Assembly (NCBI RefSeq): GCF_050870875.2
Contig: NZ_CP194041.2
Location: 2,418,001 to 2,482,000, forward strand
DNA from: Agarivorans sp050870875
GTDB lineage: Bacteria; Pseudomonadota; Gammaproteobacteria; Enterobacterales; Celerinatantimonadaceae
Direction: 5' to 3'
DNA length: 64,000 nt
The notes beneath the pieces are model-generated. The model did not search any database. It worked only from the letters and a program-made list of their open reading frames with translations, and was not told where the DNA came from. The position numbers and the translations under genes were made by a program. Below, piece after piece: positions 18,202 through 27,031 of the stretch; the stretch's first letter is position 1, and each line of letters starts with the position of its first letter.

Positions 18202-19524
18202 TTATAAAACAATAACTGCTATCCAGCCAAATACCAATAATGGTAGGTTGAAGTGGATAAATGTTGGTACAACCGTATCCCAAATATGATCATGCTGGCC
18301 GTCACTATTTAATCCCGCCGTTGGACCTAAAGTTGAATCGGATGCCGGTGAACCTGCATCACCCAGTGCCGCCGCTGTTCCCACTAAAGCAACGGTTGCC
18401 AGTTCCGAAAATCCTAAAGAAATAGCTAAGGGGACATATATAGCGGCGATAATCGGGATCGTTGAAAACGATGAGCCGATCCCCATGGTGATTAACAGAC
18501 CCACAATCAGTAATACTGCTGCGGCTAACATTTTATTGCTACCTAACATATCTGCGGCGCTCGATACCAAGTCGGGTACGCCACCGGTTTCTTTCATTAC
18601 GGCGGCAAAGCCAGCTGCGGCAATCATAATAAAGCCAATCAAAGCCATTAGTTTTACGCCTTCAATGAATAAATCTTGGCTGTTTTGAGGGCGGATCCCT
18701 GATGCTGTCGTTAATAATAGAAAGCCAGCTAAAGCGCCGATAATGATCGAGTTACTATAAAGCTGAATCGCCAGAGCTGCGAATATAGCAATAATGTTAA
18801 TCAACAGCTTTTGAGTCGGCATTGCAGGCGCGGAACTCGCCGAAGCCTTAAGCATATCACTACGATATTCGCGTGGTTTACGATAAGAAATAAAAATCGC
18901 ACTCAGCAAGCCGACAACCATCCCAAGAGCCGGGATGGTCATAGCCAAGGGAAGTTGTGCTTTATCGATACTTAAACCATTGTTTTGTAGATTGGTAAAT
19001 AAAAGTTGATTTAGGAAGATGCCACCAAACCCAACTGGCAACCACATATAGGTTGTAACTAAGCCAAAAGTTAAACAGCAAGCGATTAAACGGCGATCGA
19101 TTTTTAGCTGATTTAAAGCACCAATCAGCGGTGGAATTAAAATGGGGATAAAGGCAATGTGCACTGGCACCAGATTTTGCGAAGCGATGGCCATGAGAAT
19201 GATGGCGCTTAACATCAACCATTTCACTAAGCTTAAGCGGCTTTCTCGGTGTTTGTCTACGCGGCTGATAATCTTTTCGGCAATAAAATCAGTCAGTCCA
19301 CTGCGAGATATTGCCACAGCAAAAGCGCCAAGTAGGGCGTAACTGAGAGCAATTTGAGCACCATTGCCTAAACCTTGTTCGAAGCTAGAAATTGTTTCCG
19401 CCAGGGGCAGTCCTGAAACGAGGCCTCCGACTAACGCGCTAATGGTGAGCGCTAATACTACATTTACCCGCATGAGACTAAGTATTAGCATTAAACAAAC
19501 GGAAACAACAACGGGGTTAAACAT
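18202..19524 (-). CDS. Na+/H+ antiporter family membrane protein
   Basis: A 440-residue integral membrane protein with about 11-12 hydrophobic segments. Near the C-terminus is the polar motif AALGDAGSPASDSTLGPTAG, typical of the Na+/H+ antiporter family related to NhaC/YuiF. ATG 19524 (MFNPVVV) has AGGA nine bases upstream; a longer frame to 19581 overlaps rnt. It follows rnt by 10 bases, so the two are probably cotranscribed. The transported ion is inferred from the family only; some relatives move amino acids. Confidence 0.8.
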   Translation of the reverse strand: MFNPVVVSVCLMLILSLMRVNVVLALTISALVGGLVSGLPLAETISSFEQGLGNGAQIALSYALLGAFAVAISRSGLTDFIAEKIISRVDKHRESRLSLVKWLMLSAIILMAIASQNLVPVHIAFIPILIPPLIGALNQLKIDRRLIACCLTFGLVTTYMWLPVGFGGIFLNQLLFTNLQNNGLSIDKAQLPLAMTIPALGMVVGLLSAIFISYRKPREYRSDMLKASASSAPAMPTQKLLINIIAIFAALAIQLYSNSIIIGALAGFLLLTTASGIRPQNSQDLFIEGVKLMALIGFIMIAAAGFAAVMKETGGVPDLVSSAADMLGSNKMLAAAVLLIVGLLITMGIGSSFSTIPIIAAIYVPLAISLGFSELATVALVGTAAALGDAGSPASDSTLGPTAGLNSDGQHDHIWDTVVPTFIHFNLPLLVFGWIAVIVL

Positions 19525-19534
19525 GAATGAGATC

Positions 19535-20197
19535 CTATGGTTCTTCAGGGGTATCTTGTGGAATAGGAAGCGGCCAACCACCTAAGGTCTGCCATTTATT
19601 TACTATTTTGCAAAATAGTTCTGCGGTTTTTTGCGCATCGTAAAGTGCCGAATGAGCTTCTTGATTACTAAATTCAATATCAGCTTCCCGACAGGCCTTC
19701 GCTAACACGGTTTGGCCGAGCGCTAAAGCGCTCAAACTTGTGGTATCAAAACTCACGAAAGGGTGAAAAGGGTTACGTTTGATCCGACATCGCTCAACCG
19801 CAGCGTTAAAGAAACTCATATCAAAAGCGGCATTGTGAGCCACCATGACAGCACGGCTACAGCCGTGGGCTTTCAAGGCCTTACGAATTGGCTTAAACAT
19901 TTCTTTTAGTGCGAACTCTTCACTCACCGCAGCACGGAGCGGGTTTGTGGGATCGATACCGGTAAACTCTAAAGCAGCTTTTTCTAAGTTTGCTCCCACA
20001 AAGGGATCAACGTTAAATTGCACGCTGTCGAGTACATATAACTCGCCATTTGCATCGAAGCTGAGTAAGCAAGCCGCTATTTCCAATAATGCATCGGTGT
20101 TGGCATTAAAGCCTGCCGTTTCAATGTCGATAACAACCGGGTAATACCCTCGAAAGCGGTTCGACATAAGCTGAGAGCTGTGTTCTGTAATGGTCAT
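19535..20197 (-). CDS. rnt: Ribonuclease T
   Basis: A 220-residue DEDD 3'-5' exoribonuclease that trims tRNA, 5S and 23S rRNA 3' ends. Exo motifs are visible: VIDIETAGF (Exo I, Asp/Glu), MVAHNAAFDMSFF (Exo II) and AHSALYDAQKT (Exo III, His/Asp). Strong similarity to E. coli Rnt runs throughout (for example RNPFHPF). It is divergent from motY, an arrangement known in Vibrio, and precedes the antiporter gene. Confidence 0.95.
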   Translation of the reverse strand: MTITEHSSQLMSNRFRGYYPVVIDIETAGFNANTDALLEIAACLLSFDANGELYVLDSVQFNVDPFVGANLEKAALEFTGIDPTNPLRAAVSEEFALKEMFKPIRKALKAHGCSRAVMVAHNAAFDMSFFNAAVERCRIKRNPFHPFVSFDTTSLSALALGQTVLAKACREADIEFSNQEAHSALYDAQKTAELFCKIVNKWQTLGGWPLPIPQDTPEEP

Positions 20198-20263
20198 AAT
20201 CTGGCATAGTATTTACTGAGGCGCGCATTATTACAAAAGCAGCAAAGAATCGCGAATTTGCTT

Positions 20264-20290
20264 TAAAGATAATTGGCCTTTGGCCGATAT
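20264..20290 (+). promoter_or_regulatory. Sigma-28 (FliA) promoter of motY
   Basis: TAAAGATA (20264-20271), an 11-bp spacer, then GCCGATAT (20283-20290). This matches the flagellar sigma-28 consensus TAAAGTTT-N11-GCCGATAA at all but three positions, with exact spacing, and lies 28 bp upstream of the motY start. Sigma-28 control of motY is known in vibrios. Confidence 0.85.
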
Positions 20291-20317
20291 TTTAAGGAGA
20301 ACAGAGGATTTGCGACT

Positions 20318-21187
20318 ATGAAACCTTATTTATTGTTAACTTTGGCGCTTGGGACGACGGTCACTCACGCTAGTGTACGCAGCTATTCAGCATCAATGGA
20401 CGATTCAACCTGGGTCATGTCCAGCCAATCTCCTATTGAATGTCGTATGGACCATTTTATTCCATCGTTTGGGATCGCTAGTTTTGTTAGTCGCGCCTCG
20501 AAGAATGTTAATTTAGACTTCTACTTAGACATGTACAAAATTTCGCCGCAGACGCATCAGGTTTCATTACGCAGTGTGCCGCCGATGTGGAAACCTGGGG
20601 CAAGTTCTAAAAAAATTAGTGAATTGTCTTTTTACCAGCAATTTGACGGTTACGTGCATGCCCAGCCAGCTTGGCAAATGCTGAGCGAATTAGAAGACGG
20701 TAATATCCCCACTTTTTATTTTGACGATTGGTATGCTAATAATGCGACAACATCGGTGGGGATCTCATCGGTTAACTTTAAGCAACAATATAACGATTTT
20801 TTGAAGTGTGTGGGGCGATTGTTACCTTACTCATTCGATGATATCGCCTTCACGGTTTTGACTTATCAATCCAATAGTAACGAGTTGACTCCGCGTTCTA
20901 AACAACGTTTAAGATTGATTGGTGACTATGTCAAGAATGACCCAGACATTGATGTTGTATTGGTTGATGCTTACACCGATAGTTATGGTGGTAAATGGAC
21001 AAATCAAGAATTGTCGGATAAACGCGCCAAGCGAATCAAAGATTTTTTTAAATCGAGTGGTTTAGACGACAGCGTGATCGAGGTGGCGGGTCATGGTGAG
21101 CGGCGCCATGTCGCAAGTAATGATAATACCTTAGGTCGCGAACGAAATCGCCGAGTGGTTATTTCCTTAGGTAAAGATCTACTCTAA
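20318..21187 (+). CDS. motY: Sodium-type flagellar motor protein MotY
   Basis: A 289-residue exported protein of the T-ring that supports the PomA/PomB stator. It has a signal peptide (KPYLLLTLALGTTVTHA), a MotY-specific N-terminal domain, and a C-terminal OmpA-like peptidoglycan-binding domain (FTVLTYQSNSNELTPRSK... VDAYTDSYGG... NQELSDKRAKRIKDFF... GRERNRRVVI). ATG 20318 begins the signal peptide; the frame is open upstream to 20273 but that part lies within the promoter. It implies a Na+-driven polar flagellum. Confidence 0.92.
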   Translation: MKPYLLLTLALGTTVTHASVRSYSASMDDSTWVMSSQSPIECRMDHFIPSFGIASFVSRASKNVNLDFYLDMYKISPQTHQVSLRSVPPMWKPGASSKKISELSFYQQFDGYVHAQPAWQMLSELEDGNIPTFYFDDWYANNATTSVGISSVNFKQQYNDFLKCVGRLLPYSFDDIAFTVLTYQSNSNELTPRSKQRLRLIGDYVKNDPDIDVVLVDAYTDSYGGKWTNQELSDKRAKRIKDFFKSSGLDDSVIEVAGHGERRHVASNDNTLGRERNRRVVISLGKDLL

Positions 21188-21328
21188 ATTTCTATGATGT
21201 GCTGTAATGGTGGCGCTTTATGACTCAAGAGCCAACAGCTAATCGCCTAGCGAATGTCGCCCGCAGCTAAAGGCTGCGAGCAGCTTGTTGAGGACGAGCA
21301 TTAACAGCGTCAACTTAGGCGTAAATAC

Positions 21329-22756
21329 TTAGCTTCTTTGATTAAAACGAACCTGAAAGGTATTATGCTGTTGAGTGCGCGGTAATAAGCGTACCGTCGC
21401 GTGATGTAGCTCTGCAATATCTCGGCTAATCGACATCCCTAAACCCGCACCATCGCCTTTTTCGGTATTTGCCCGATAGAAGTTATCAAATAGTTTCTCT
21501 CTGGTGTCTTGGCTGATGTCCGTACCACTATCACTGATCGTGACTTCGATGTCATTGGCTTGCGCCTTCAGTTTGACGTCAATTTCACTGTGGCTTCCTG
21601 AGTATCGGATTGCATTATCAATTAGATTCCTAAATAAAATACTTAATAGTATTTCATCACCATCAATGTAACAGCTATCGCCTTCAAAACTGAGTTCTTG
21701 ATGTTGGCGCAGTGCAATGGGGGCTAAATCTGCTAAAGCTTGCTGTAGAACTTTGGCAAGATCAAAATTTTGGCTGATTAAATCTGTGATACTTTCCACT
21801 TTGGCAAGTGTGAGTAGTTGATGTAACAAACGATCGGTACGATCAATGCCTTTAAGAATGTTATCTAAATCTTGCCTTAGTTGCTGTGGATTTTCACTAA
21901 GAATAGCGTTTTCAGCATTGAGTCGTAAGATGGTTAATGGGGTTTTTAGTTCATGAGCTGCCATACGAGTAAAGCGTTTTTCCCGTTGCCAAGCTTGTTC
22001 CAGCTGCACTAGAAGCTGGTTTAAAGCATCCACTAAGGGGGACAGCTCTCGAGTTTGATTGGTCACATAGATCCGATCTAATTTGTGTGCACTACGTTGA
22101 GCAATGGCGGTACCCAATTCGGCAATCGGTTTGAAGTTTTTGTCGATTAGAAGTACCAATAGCATGATCAGGCAGGGGACCAGGATCAATTGCGGTAAGG
22201 TTGCGGTAAAGGCAATTTTATCGATCACTTCTTGGCGGATACTTTGTTTTTCTGCCACCACTATATATTGCTGGTGCTCAGAAGTATTCGCCATTGCTAG
22301 TTTAAAATATCGCCACTGCTCATTTTTCATTGAAATGTCACCATAGCCAGAAGCGTGTTTTAGCAGTGGCAGTGGTCCAAGCCGCTTGTTTGAACTCCAT
22401 AGTAGGTGCTCATCTTGATAGAATTGGAATAAGATGTTTTGCTCATAAGGATGGCCGTAAGCAGTCGCAGGGCTGTCATCATCTTCGGTCAATTTTTGAA
22501 TACGATTCATCCATAAATCAAATTGTTGCTGTTGCTGAGTAAACGTTAAGCGGTCGGTCGCAACAGGACTTACCATGAGCAGCAATTTTGCCGATTGGCC
22601 GAGCCGGGCGTCATAGACTTCTTCAATTTCATCGCGAGCAGATAAAAGACTAAAATACAGTGAGACCACCAGTAATAAACTTGCAACTACAATGATCGAT
22701 ATTGTTAATCGGCGCTTTATTGAGAATGTTTTATTTTTCAATGATATAACCCACAC
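21329..22756 (-). CDS. Sensor histidine kinase, QseC/PmrB-like
   Basis: A 475-residue membrane kinase. It has an N-terminal membrane helix (TISIIVVASLLLVVSLYF), a periplasmic region of about 130 residues, a second helix near 190 (LILVPCLIMLLVLLI), a linker, the HisKA box AAHELKTPLTILR (phospho-His near 265), and ATPase motifs NLIDNAIRYS, DSGTDIS and GAGLGMSIS. GTG 22756 overlaps the regulator gene by 26 bases; TTG 22741 is an alternative. It is the last gene of the minus-strand cluster that starts at 27646. The ligand is unknown. Confidence 0.88.
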   Translation of the reverse strand: MWVISLKNKTFSIKRRLTISIIVVASLLLVVSLYFSLLSARDEIEEVYDARLGQSAKLLLMVSPVATDRLTFTQQQQQFDLWMNRIQKLTEDDDSPATAYGHPYEQNILFQFYQDEHLLWSSNKRLGPLPLLKHASGYGDISMKNEQWRYFKLAMANTSEHQQYIVVAEKQSIRQEVIDKIAFTATLPQLILVPCLIMLLVLLIDKNFKPIAELGTAIAQRSAHKLDRIYVTNQTRELSPLVDALNQLLVQLEQAWQREKRFTRMAAHELKTPLTILRLNAENAILSENPQQLRQDLDNILKGIDRTDRLLHQLLTLAKVESITDLISQNFDLAKVLQQALADLAPIALRQHQELSFEGDSCYIDGDEILLSILFRNLIDNAIRYSGSHSEIDVKLKAQANDIEVTISDSGTDISQDTREKLFDNFYRANTEKGDGAGLGMSISRDIAELHHATVRLLPRTQQHNTFQVRFNQRS

Positions 22757-23387
22757 CTCGAATGTTCTTGATCACTTTGTTTGGTACTTTTTTACGCAGA
22801 TTATGAATATGTACTTCAATGGCGTTGTCACTGGTTCCTTCATCCCAGCCATGCAGTGACTGTTGTAGTTTCTCTTTACTCAGAACTCGGCCTGCATTAG
22901 TGATTAAACTTGCTAATATTTTGTATTCGTTGCGGGTGAGTTTTAGAGGATTTTGCTGAAAGTTAATGGTTTGTTCAATGAGAGAAAGTGATAGTTCTCC
23001 TAATTGGATTGTTTCATTTGCGCTACCGGATTGACGGCGGATCAACACCCGCAAACGGGCTAATAACTCTTCGAGGGCGAAGGGTTTGCCGAGGTACTCG
23101 TCGGCACCAGCATCCAGCCCTTTAACGCGGTCGTTAATATCATCGCGGGCCGTTAAGATCATCACCGGTAAGTCAAAACCAGTTCTGCGAATTTCATGCA
23201 GTACTTCTAAACCGTCAATGTCGGGGAGTGTCAGATCTAAAATAACGGCAATAAATTGTTCGGCTTTGAGTGTTGCTGCGACCCCCATGCCACGCTCAAG
23301 CCAATCTACAGTATAACCGTGGCGCGTCAGTGATGCAGTCATTGATTGGCCGAGTAATACATCATCTTCTACTAGTAACAAACGCAT
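22731..23387 (-). CDS. OmpR-family response regulator, QseB/PmrA-like
   Basis: A 218-residue regulator with a receiver domain (acidic EDD at 7-9, phospho-acceptor Asp near 51 in LILDLTLPDIDGL-like context, Lys near 101 in LGKPF) and a C-terminal winged helix (NEYKILASL... SDNAIEVHIHNLRKK... IRGVGYIIEK). Members of this branch bind CTTAA-N5-CTTAA type direct repeats, and one lies upstream of the cluster at 27692-27708. It is overlapped by the kinase gene and lies 3 bases after the TPR gene. Confidence 0.9.
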   Translation of the reverse strand: MRLLLVEDDVLLGQSMTASLTRHGYTVDWLERGMGVAATLKAEQFIAVILDLTLPDIDGLEVLHEIRRTGFDLPVMILTARDDINDRVKGLDAGADEYLGKPFALEELLARLRVLIRRQSGSANETIQLGELSLSLIEQTINFQQNPLKLTRNEYKILASLITNAGRVLSKEKLQQSLHGWDEGTSDNAIEVHIHNLRKKVPNKVIKNIRGVGYIIEK

Positions 23388-23390
23388 AGG

Positions 23391-24026
23391 TTATTTTAAG
23401 CTCTCCAAACGTAAGGCGATTTGTTGTTGCCGACCTTTGTCTGCCAGCGGTCGATCTGGCCGAGCTGCGGCTTGCTGGGCGCGGGTTAAATATTCAATGG
23501 CCTGTTGCTTACGGCCATCTTCAGCCAAAAAGTCACCATAAAAATAGTTTGGGTCAATCCCATCGGGATTAAGGGCTAGTGCTTGTTTAAGCATCGCTTC
23601 TGCCTTGTCATCGTCGCCAAAACCGATTGGCCATCCTGGCACTTTGTAGTATAGCGAACCTAAGCTGGTATAGGCAGAGCCATCTAAAGTTTTTGGGTTT
23701 TTATCAATTACTTGCTCTAAGAGTTGCTTCGCTTCTTTGGCTAAACGTAATGCGGATAAACCGCCTTTGGCGCCAGCTAGTGAGGCTTTGTTAATTGCTA
23801 ACCAAACTTGTAACTCCAAATCCTTGGGATCGTTATTTACGGCTTGATAGTTGAGCTCGATGAGTTGTTCAAAACATTGTACTTGTGCTTTGTTTGGTTC
23901 AACTTGGTATTGGCAATGCGCCCAGTCACTTTGGATCTGTGGTAAGTTGTCGTTTGCAGCGAATGAAGCGCTGCTAGCGAAAAGGCTACTCACAAGTAAG
24001 CCGCTTAAGGTAAGAGTCGTTTTCAT
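23391..24026 (-). CDS. Exported TPR-repeat protein
   Basis: A 211-residue protein with a signal peptide (TLSGLLVSSLFASSASFA, cleavage before ANDN) followed by helical TPR-like repeats, including LQVWLAINKASLAGAKGG near 75 and the KAEAMLKQALALNPDGIDPNYFYGDFL segment near 145. It should act in the periplasm. It sits between the SDR gene and the two-component genes; a sensory or assembly partner role is possible but unproven. I recognise the fold, not a named family. Confidence 0.75.
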   Translation of the reverse strand: MKTTLTLSGLLVSSLFASSASFAANDNLPQIQSDWAHCQYQVEPNKAQVQCFEQLIELNYQAVNNDPKDLELQVWLAINKASLAGAKGGLSALRLAKEAKQLLEQVIDKNPKTLDGSAYTSLGSLYYKVPGWPIGFGDDDKAEAMLKQALALNPDGIDPNYFYGDFLAEDGRKQQAIEYLTRAQQAAARPDRPLADKGRQQQIALRLESLK

Positions 24027-24040
24027 TGTATGTTCCTTGT

Positions 24041-24847
24041 TTATTGGCTGTTGTGATTAATGAATTGGTGGATTGTCGCCTGTTGTTTACGAATCGAGTT
24101 TGCGACCAGCGACGGGAATATTTGATTCACTCGAGCAAATAGCTTTTCTGGCCAACCGATCCATTTCGCACGGTGTTCATGCTGGAGTATATTCAGCACA
24201 TGCTGTGCAACAATTTGCGGTAAGTCGCTATGGTTGCCTAATTGTTGGTTGAGTTGACAAACTGCATCGCTATTGAGTTCGGTGTCGGTGGCGCGCGGCG
24301 CAAGGTAAAGCATTCTGATTCCGGTACCATCCAGCTCTCTATCCATGGCTTCACTAAAACGATGTACGCCCGCTTTTGCGGCGCAATAGCTTGCGTAGCC
24401 TGGATAGCCGATCGAGCCAAAAGTGGAACCAATGTTAAGAATGATCCCTGGGCGGCTAATCCAATCCAAAGCTGCCTGACTTAGTATGATTGGGGCCATT
24501 AAATTTAGCTGCATTTCTTGTTGTAGTGACTCAGTGCTTCGTTGCCTGAGAAAGCGAAATTGATTGCTACCAGCATTGTTGATCACAACACTAATCGTTT
24601 GCCCCTGTTGTTGGTAGTCAAGCGCCACAGATTTGAGCCGTTTGATGTCGTGAGAGGACAGTAAGTCAATACTTAAACTCTGGTGTCGTTCAGGGGCGCT
24701 AAGGGATTGGCGCAGCACTTCTAGCTTTTGCTGATTTCTTGCCACTAACAATAACCGTGCACCTTGCTCACTAAGTTGCTTTGCGATGGCTTTTCCAATC
24801 CCGCCAGATGCGCCTGTTAGTAACACTGTTTTGTCTTGAATAAGCAT
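24041..24847 (-). CDS. Short-chain dehydrogenase/reductase
   Basis: A 268-residue classical SDR: NAD(P)-binding TGASGGIGKAIA at residue 11, NNAG near 89, the catalytic Ser in IGSTFGSIG near 137 and the YASYCAAK pair (Tyr/Lys) near 152. An Arg after the glycine motif (VARNQQK) suggests NADPH preference. AAGGATAAG precedes the ATG closely. It lies 9 bases after the haem-oxygenase-fold gene, in one operon. A role in reducing or oxidising the product of the ligase and oxygenase-like enzymes is inference. Confidence 0.88.
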   Translation of the reverse strand: MLIQDKTVLLTGASGGIGKAIAKQLSEQGARLLLVARNQQKLEVLRQSLSAPERHQSLSIDLLSSHDIKRLKSVALDYQQQGQTISVVINNAGSNQFRFLRQRSTESLQQEMQLNLMAPIILSQAALDWISRPGIILNIGSTFGSIGYPGYASYCAAKAGVHRFSEAMDRELDGTGIRMLYLAPRATDTELNSDAVCQLNQQLGNHSDLPQIVAQHVLNILQHEHRAKWIGWPEKLFARVNQIFPSLVANSIRKQQATIHQFINHNSQ

Positions 24848-24856
24848 TTCTTATCC

Positions 24857-25540
24857 TTATGCTGCCTGCTCGGCAGCACTAATATTGAGCTCTCTTAACA
24901 TCTGCCCGTAGAGTGAAAACACCATATTGGCCGAATCAATAATGACCTTTTGATCATCCTGATCTGTGATTTGATTCATTAACTCTTCAAAAAATAAAAT
25001 GTGCTGTTGGTCTAACTCACTATGCGAAAGCAAGTAACTAAGAGCTTCATCGGGAAGGTCAAGCGTGCTCTTCACTAGCTTTGCTATCTGAGCGCCAACT
25101 CCCACGCTAGTGCCTTCCAATACCCAAACCATGCCAAATAAAGCCAAAGGATTATGACGATCAATCTGGTGATACAGGTAGGCAACCATCAGCTCGATAG
25201 CTGGGCTCACTTTACCTTGGGCTTGATTGTCTCGAACTAGTTGGGCGTTGCCATGACAAGCTTCGATATCATTCAAGATCCACTCATGATGACCTTGTTC
25301 TTCGGTAATATATTCTGCGATTGCTTCTCGTACCCACTCGTAGTCCGCTGATAGTCGGCCACCGCAGGCCATGAGTAAGGGCACGGTATGTTTCACATGG
25401 TGATAGGCTTGAGTGAGAAAGGCGAGGTACATTTCGCGATTAATTTCCCCGCGACTACAAGCAGCGAACACTGGCGCTTGTAACATTTGTTGTTGAGCAG
25501 CTCGGGTTTGTTGTTGTAAGGTTTCAAAAAAAAGACTCAT
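24857..25540 (-). CDS. Haem-oxygenase-fold iron-containing redox enzyme (TenA/HDO-like)
   Basis: A 227-residue helical protein of the TenA/haem-oxygenase-like fold. Possible metal ligands fit the diiron (HDO) pattern: E80/E81 and H84/H85 in ITEEQGHHEW, E142 in WVLEGTSVG, H173, D177 and H180 in HSELDQQH, and E185. HDO enzymes such as UndA oxidise fatty acids or amino acids with O2; thiaminase TenA is the other possibility, but no thiamin genes are near. ATG 25540 has AGGAG six bases upstream; an in-frame codon at 25555 is less likely. It follows the ligase gene by 21 bases. Confidence 0.75.
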   Translation of the reverse strand: MSLFFETLQQQTRAAQQQMLQAPVFAACSRGEINREMYLAFLTQAYHHVKHTVPLLMACGGRLSADYEWVREAIAEYITEEQGHHEWILNDIEACHGNAQLVRDNQAQGKVSPAIELMVAYLYHQIDRHNPLALFGMVWVLEGTSVGVGAQIAKLVKSTLDLPDEALSYLLSHSELDQQHILFFEELMNQITDQDDQKVIIDSANMVFSLYGQMLRELNISAAEQAA

Positions 25541-25561
25541 TGGACTCTCCTGCAAATTTGC

Positions 25562-27031
25562 TTAGTTGATTTCGGTTATTTGAATATGGTCGAGTGCGTC
25601 ACTTGGCGTATCCAAGACTTCCTGTACCCATTGTTCAAGCACCATTCGTTTGGGTCGACCGTTAGCGGTGAACCATTCTTGATGAGAATAAAGTGATGGA
25701 ATCGCTATCACTCGCTTGATTTGCGCGTAATCGGGGAGCTTTTGGTTGAGTACTTGTATACGTTGGTTGATGTTTGCTTGGCTCTCAGTGACCGCAGTTA
25801 GAAAAGCTTGGGCATCTCCGGTTATGATGAATGGGCGACCAGCAAAATGACTCTGCGCTTCAGATTCAATCCACTCTGGAGAAATATTGCGACCAAAACT
25901 AGTAATAAGCTGGTTTTTCTTACGGCCCAGTAATGTGACAAATCCCTGATCATCTATGGTGGCTAAATCTCCGGTTGCGAGCCAAGGGGCGGTGAAAGCC
26001 ATACCTAAGTAACCAAGTGCAATATTACCTTTTACCAGCAATTCACCGTCATCGGCTAGCTTGACTTCTACATGCTCTAATACTTGGCCGCAGCTCCCAG
26101 GTTTATACGATTTCTCGGTGTTAATACATACCACTGAGCCGCATTCAGAAAGACCATAGCCCTCATAGGCTGGGATCGAAAGTTGATGAGCGAGCTGGAT
26201 AAGCTCTGGCGCAACGCGAGCCCCGCCAACAGCAACAAAGCGTAACGATTCTGCCAACTGAGCTTGCTGTTGAACCAGTTGGATAAGCGCCATTAATAAT
26301 GCGGGTGTCAGCACCAAGCTATTGGGTTTCTCGCGTATTAGGGCGCTGGCAAAAACGTTAGCTTCAAATCGACTGGAACCATGTAAACCGAGGCTCTGGC
26401 CATGATAGATCTTCGCCGTAACACCGAGTAATAGCGGAACATAAACCCCAGTAATATTTTCTAGTAAGGTTGATAAAGGGAGTAACACTAAATGTTGCTC
26501 GCTTTGATCTCGAATTTTGTCGGCTAAAACTTCGCTGACTCGTTGTAAGTTTTGCTCGCTAAGGCAAACCCCCTTTGGGTTCCCGGTCGAGCCAGAGGTA
26601 AAGGTAATTTTGCAAGTCTGTTTTAAGGGAAGCACCGCTTGTGTCACTGGTCGTCGATAGGCGGCTAAACCTGCAATTTGTAAGTCTAGTTGAGCGTATT
26701 CAGGCCAATCGCCAATTAATAAGTCAGCAGCTGATTGCTCAAGACTATGTTCGACTTGTTGTGCTGCAAAGAAGGTCGGAATGGGGATGATTACCACCCG
26801 AGCCTGCATCGCTGCTAAGTCGGCGATCACCCAGTCTAAGCAGTTTTCTGCTTTCAAGGCGATGGCATTCACATTTAGCGAGACGATACTTAAGGCTGCG
26901 GCATCAACTTGTTGTTTTAGTTGGCGATAAGTTAAGCTACTTGCTTGACCTTTAACATCGTGACCGATAAAAGCAAGTTGATCAGGGTGATCATTAGCGT
27001 GGCGGCTAATTGCTTGTAAAATGCTGTTCAT
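25562..27031 (-). CDS. AMP-dependent acyl-CoA ligase/synthetase
   Basis: A 489-residue adenylate-forming enzyme. The core P-loop-like motif TFTSGSTGNPKGV is near 155, YEGYGLSECGSV near 295, and TGDLATIDDQGF with GRKKNQLITSFGRNISPEWIE near 355-385, including the hinge. The family activates carboxylates, often long-chain fatty acids, as acyl-AMP and then acyl-CoA. It starts one base after the preceding gene's stop (TAA-ATG), so translation is coupled. The substrate is not known; a fatty acid is the best guess because of the neighbours. The C-terminal lysine expected in the family was not located with certainty. Confidence 0.85.
   Translation of the reverse strand: MNSILQAISRHANDHPDQLAFIGHDVKGQASSLTYRQLKQQVDAAALSIVSLNVNAIALKAENCLDWVIADLAAMQARVVIIPIPTFFAAQQVEHSLEQSAADLLIGDWPEYAQLDLQIAGLAAYRRPVTQAVLPLKQTCKITFTSGSTGNPKGVCLSEQNLQRVSEVLADKIRDQSEQHLVLLPLSTLLENITGVYVPLLLGVTAKIYHGQSLGLHGSSRFEANVFASALIREKPNSLVLTPALLMALIQLVQQQAQLAESLRFVAVGGARVAPELIQLAHQLSIPAYEGYGLSECGSVVCINTEKSYKPGSCGQVLEHVEVKLADDGELLVKGNIALGYLGMAFTAPWLATGDLATIDDQGFVTLLGRKKNQLITSFGRNISPEWIESEAQSHFAGRPFIITGDAQAFLTAVTESQANINQRIQVLNQKLPDYAQIKRVIAIPSLYSHQEWFTANGRPKRMVLEQWVQEVLDTPSDALDHIQITEIN

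Noticed and set aside
21262..21278. Hairpin CGCAGC-TAAAG-GCTGCG between motY and the kinase gene as a terminator
   Set aside because: Short stem without a T tract on either strand; could equally be a REP-like element. Not enough to call.
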